In this document: in pieces, positions 12,842 through 13,009 of the stretch
Layout of the letters: every line of letters begins with the position of its first letter
Numbering within the stretch: the first letter of the stretch is position 1
NCBI GenBank assembly: GCA_030618325.1
Contig: JAUXDP010000064.1
Coordinates: 1 to 13,009, forward strand
From: Methylococcaceae bacterium
Lineage (GTDB): Bacteria > Pseudomonadota > Gammaproteobacteria > Methylococcales > Methylomonadaceae
Direction of reading: 5' to 3'
DNA: 13,009 nucleotides
Notes under the pieces: generated by a model
What the model was told of the DNA's origin: nothing
Database searches by the model: none
Seen by the model: only the letters and a program-made list of their open reading frames with translations
Made by a program: the position numbers and the translations under genes

Positions 12842-13009
12842 TTACTTCTTGGCCCGAATCACGATAGATTCTATATTCTGAATAGAGGCTGCGACATCAT
12901 AATATTCCATACCAGATAATTCGGTTATGTGAACGACTTCCCCACTGACATCGACTATTTTTCCTGTAAATTCACTGCCTGATTGCATTTTTATAGTGAC
13001 CAGCTCACC
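12842..13009 (-). CDS. C-terminus of a small, possibly Sm-like beta protein (partial)
   Basis: The last 55 residues of a gene that enters from beyond the right edge. The frame is open to the window end and stops at 12842-12844. The sequence begins GELVTIKMQSGSEFTGKIVD and ends ESIVIRAKK. The pattern of short beta strands with a Gly between strands two and three (VTIKMQSG, then GKIVDV, then VVHITEL) resembles Sm/Hfq-type small barrels and similar RNA- or protein-binding domains. It lacks Hfq's own signatures, so it is not called Hfq. It converges with the histidine kinase gene, leaving a 61-base gap with no obvious terminator. The start and full length are not visible, and the function is unknown. 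Confidence 0.55.
   Translation of the reverse strand, partial: GELVTIKMQSGSEFTGKIVDVSGEVVHITELSGMEYYDVAASIQNIESIVIRAKK

Noticed and set aside
1..13009. CRISPR arrays, tRNA or rRNA genes, or insertion sequences
   Set aside because: I saw no regularly spaced direct repeats, no tRNA-like cloverleaf or rRNA sequence, and no transposase reading frame.

Overview
The window looks like chromosomal DNA of a moderately AT-rich gammaproteobacterium. The pointers are a YajD-type HNH protein, a DUF3135 protein, a VPLPA-CTERM-type surface protein, a DUF2147 protein and an inverted pair of REP-like repeats of the kind common in aquatic gammaproteobacteria. A methylotroph or sulfur-oxidiser relative is possible, but I cannot fix the genus from sequence alone.

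Layout. (1) Positions 1-1039, + strand: a YajD-like HNH protein and a DUF3135 protein. (2) Positions 1040-1392: no complete gene, only a short unrecognised open frame and then a strong hairpin terminator belonging to the next gene. (3) Positions 1393-2187, - strand: a secreted protein with a C-terminal sorting signal. (4) Positions 2188-2588: intergenic, with a REPIN-like inverted repeat. (5) Positions 2589-9059, - strand: a compact six-gene operon. In transcription order it encodes a glutathione S-transferase, an MMPL/HAE3-type RND transporter, a short-chain dehydrogenase, a DUF2147 periplasmic protein, a LolA-like periplasmic protein and a DUF1302-like outer-membrane beta-barrel. (6) Positions 9060-9780: a divergent promoter region with two copies of a probable operator, then a TetR-family repressor on the + strand. 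(7) Positions 9848-10423, + strand: an NADPH-dependent FMN reductase. (8) Positions 10500-10748, - strand: the C-terminal remnant of a VapC-like PIN toxin. (9) Positions 10868-12780, + strand: a two-gene sensory unit, a stand-alone MetOD1-domain protein and a soluble PAS histidine kinase with a GTG start. (10) Positions 12842-13009, - strand: the C-terminus of a small protein that runs off the window.

The most interesting unit is the TetR-controlled operon. It contains an inner-membrane RND pump without the usual periplasmic adaptor or TolC gene. Instead it has a LolA-like lipid-binding protein and an outer-membrane barrel, plus two enzymes (GST and SDR) that could modify the cargo. I infer an envelope-spanning export or lipid-trafficking route for a hydrophobic compound, induced when the TetR protein binds a ligand or is modified. 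Both copies of the proposed operator lie on the divergent promoters, and one fills the spacer of the predicted operon promoter. The FMN reductase next to tetR fits a redox or electrophile theme but is not clearly part of the same transcript.
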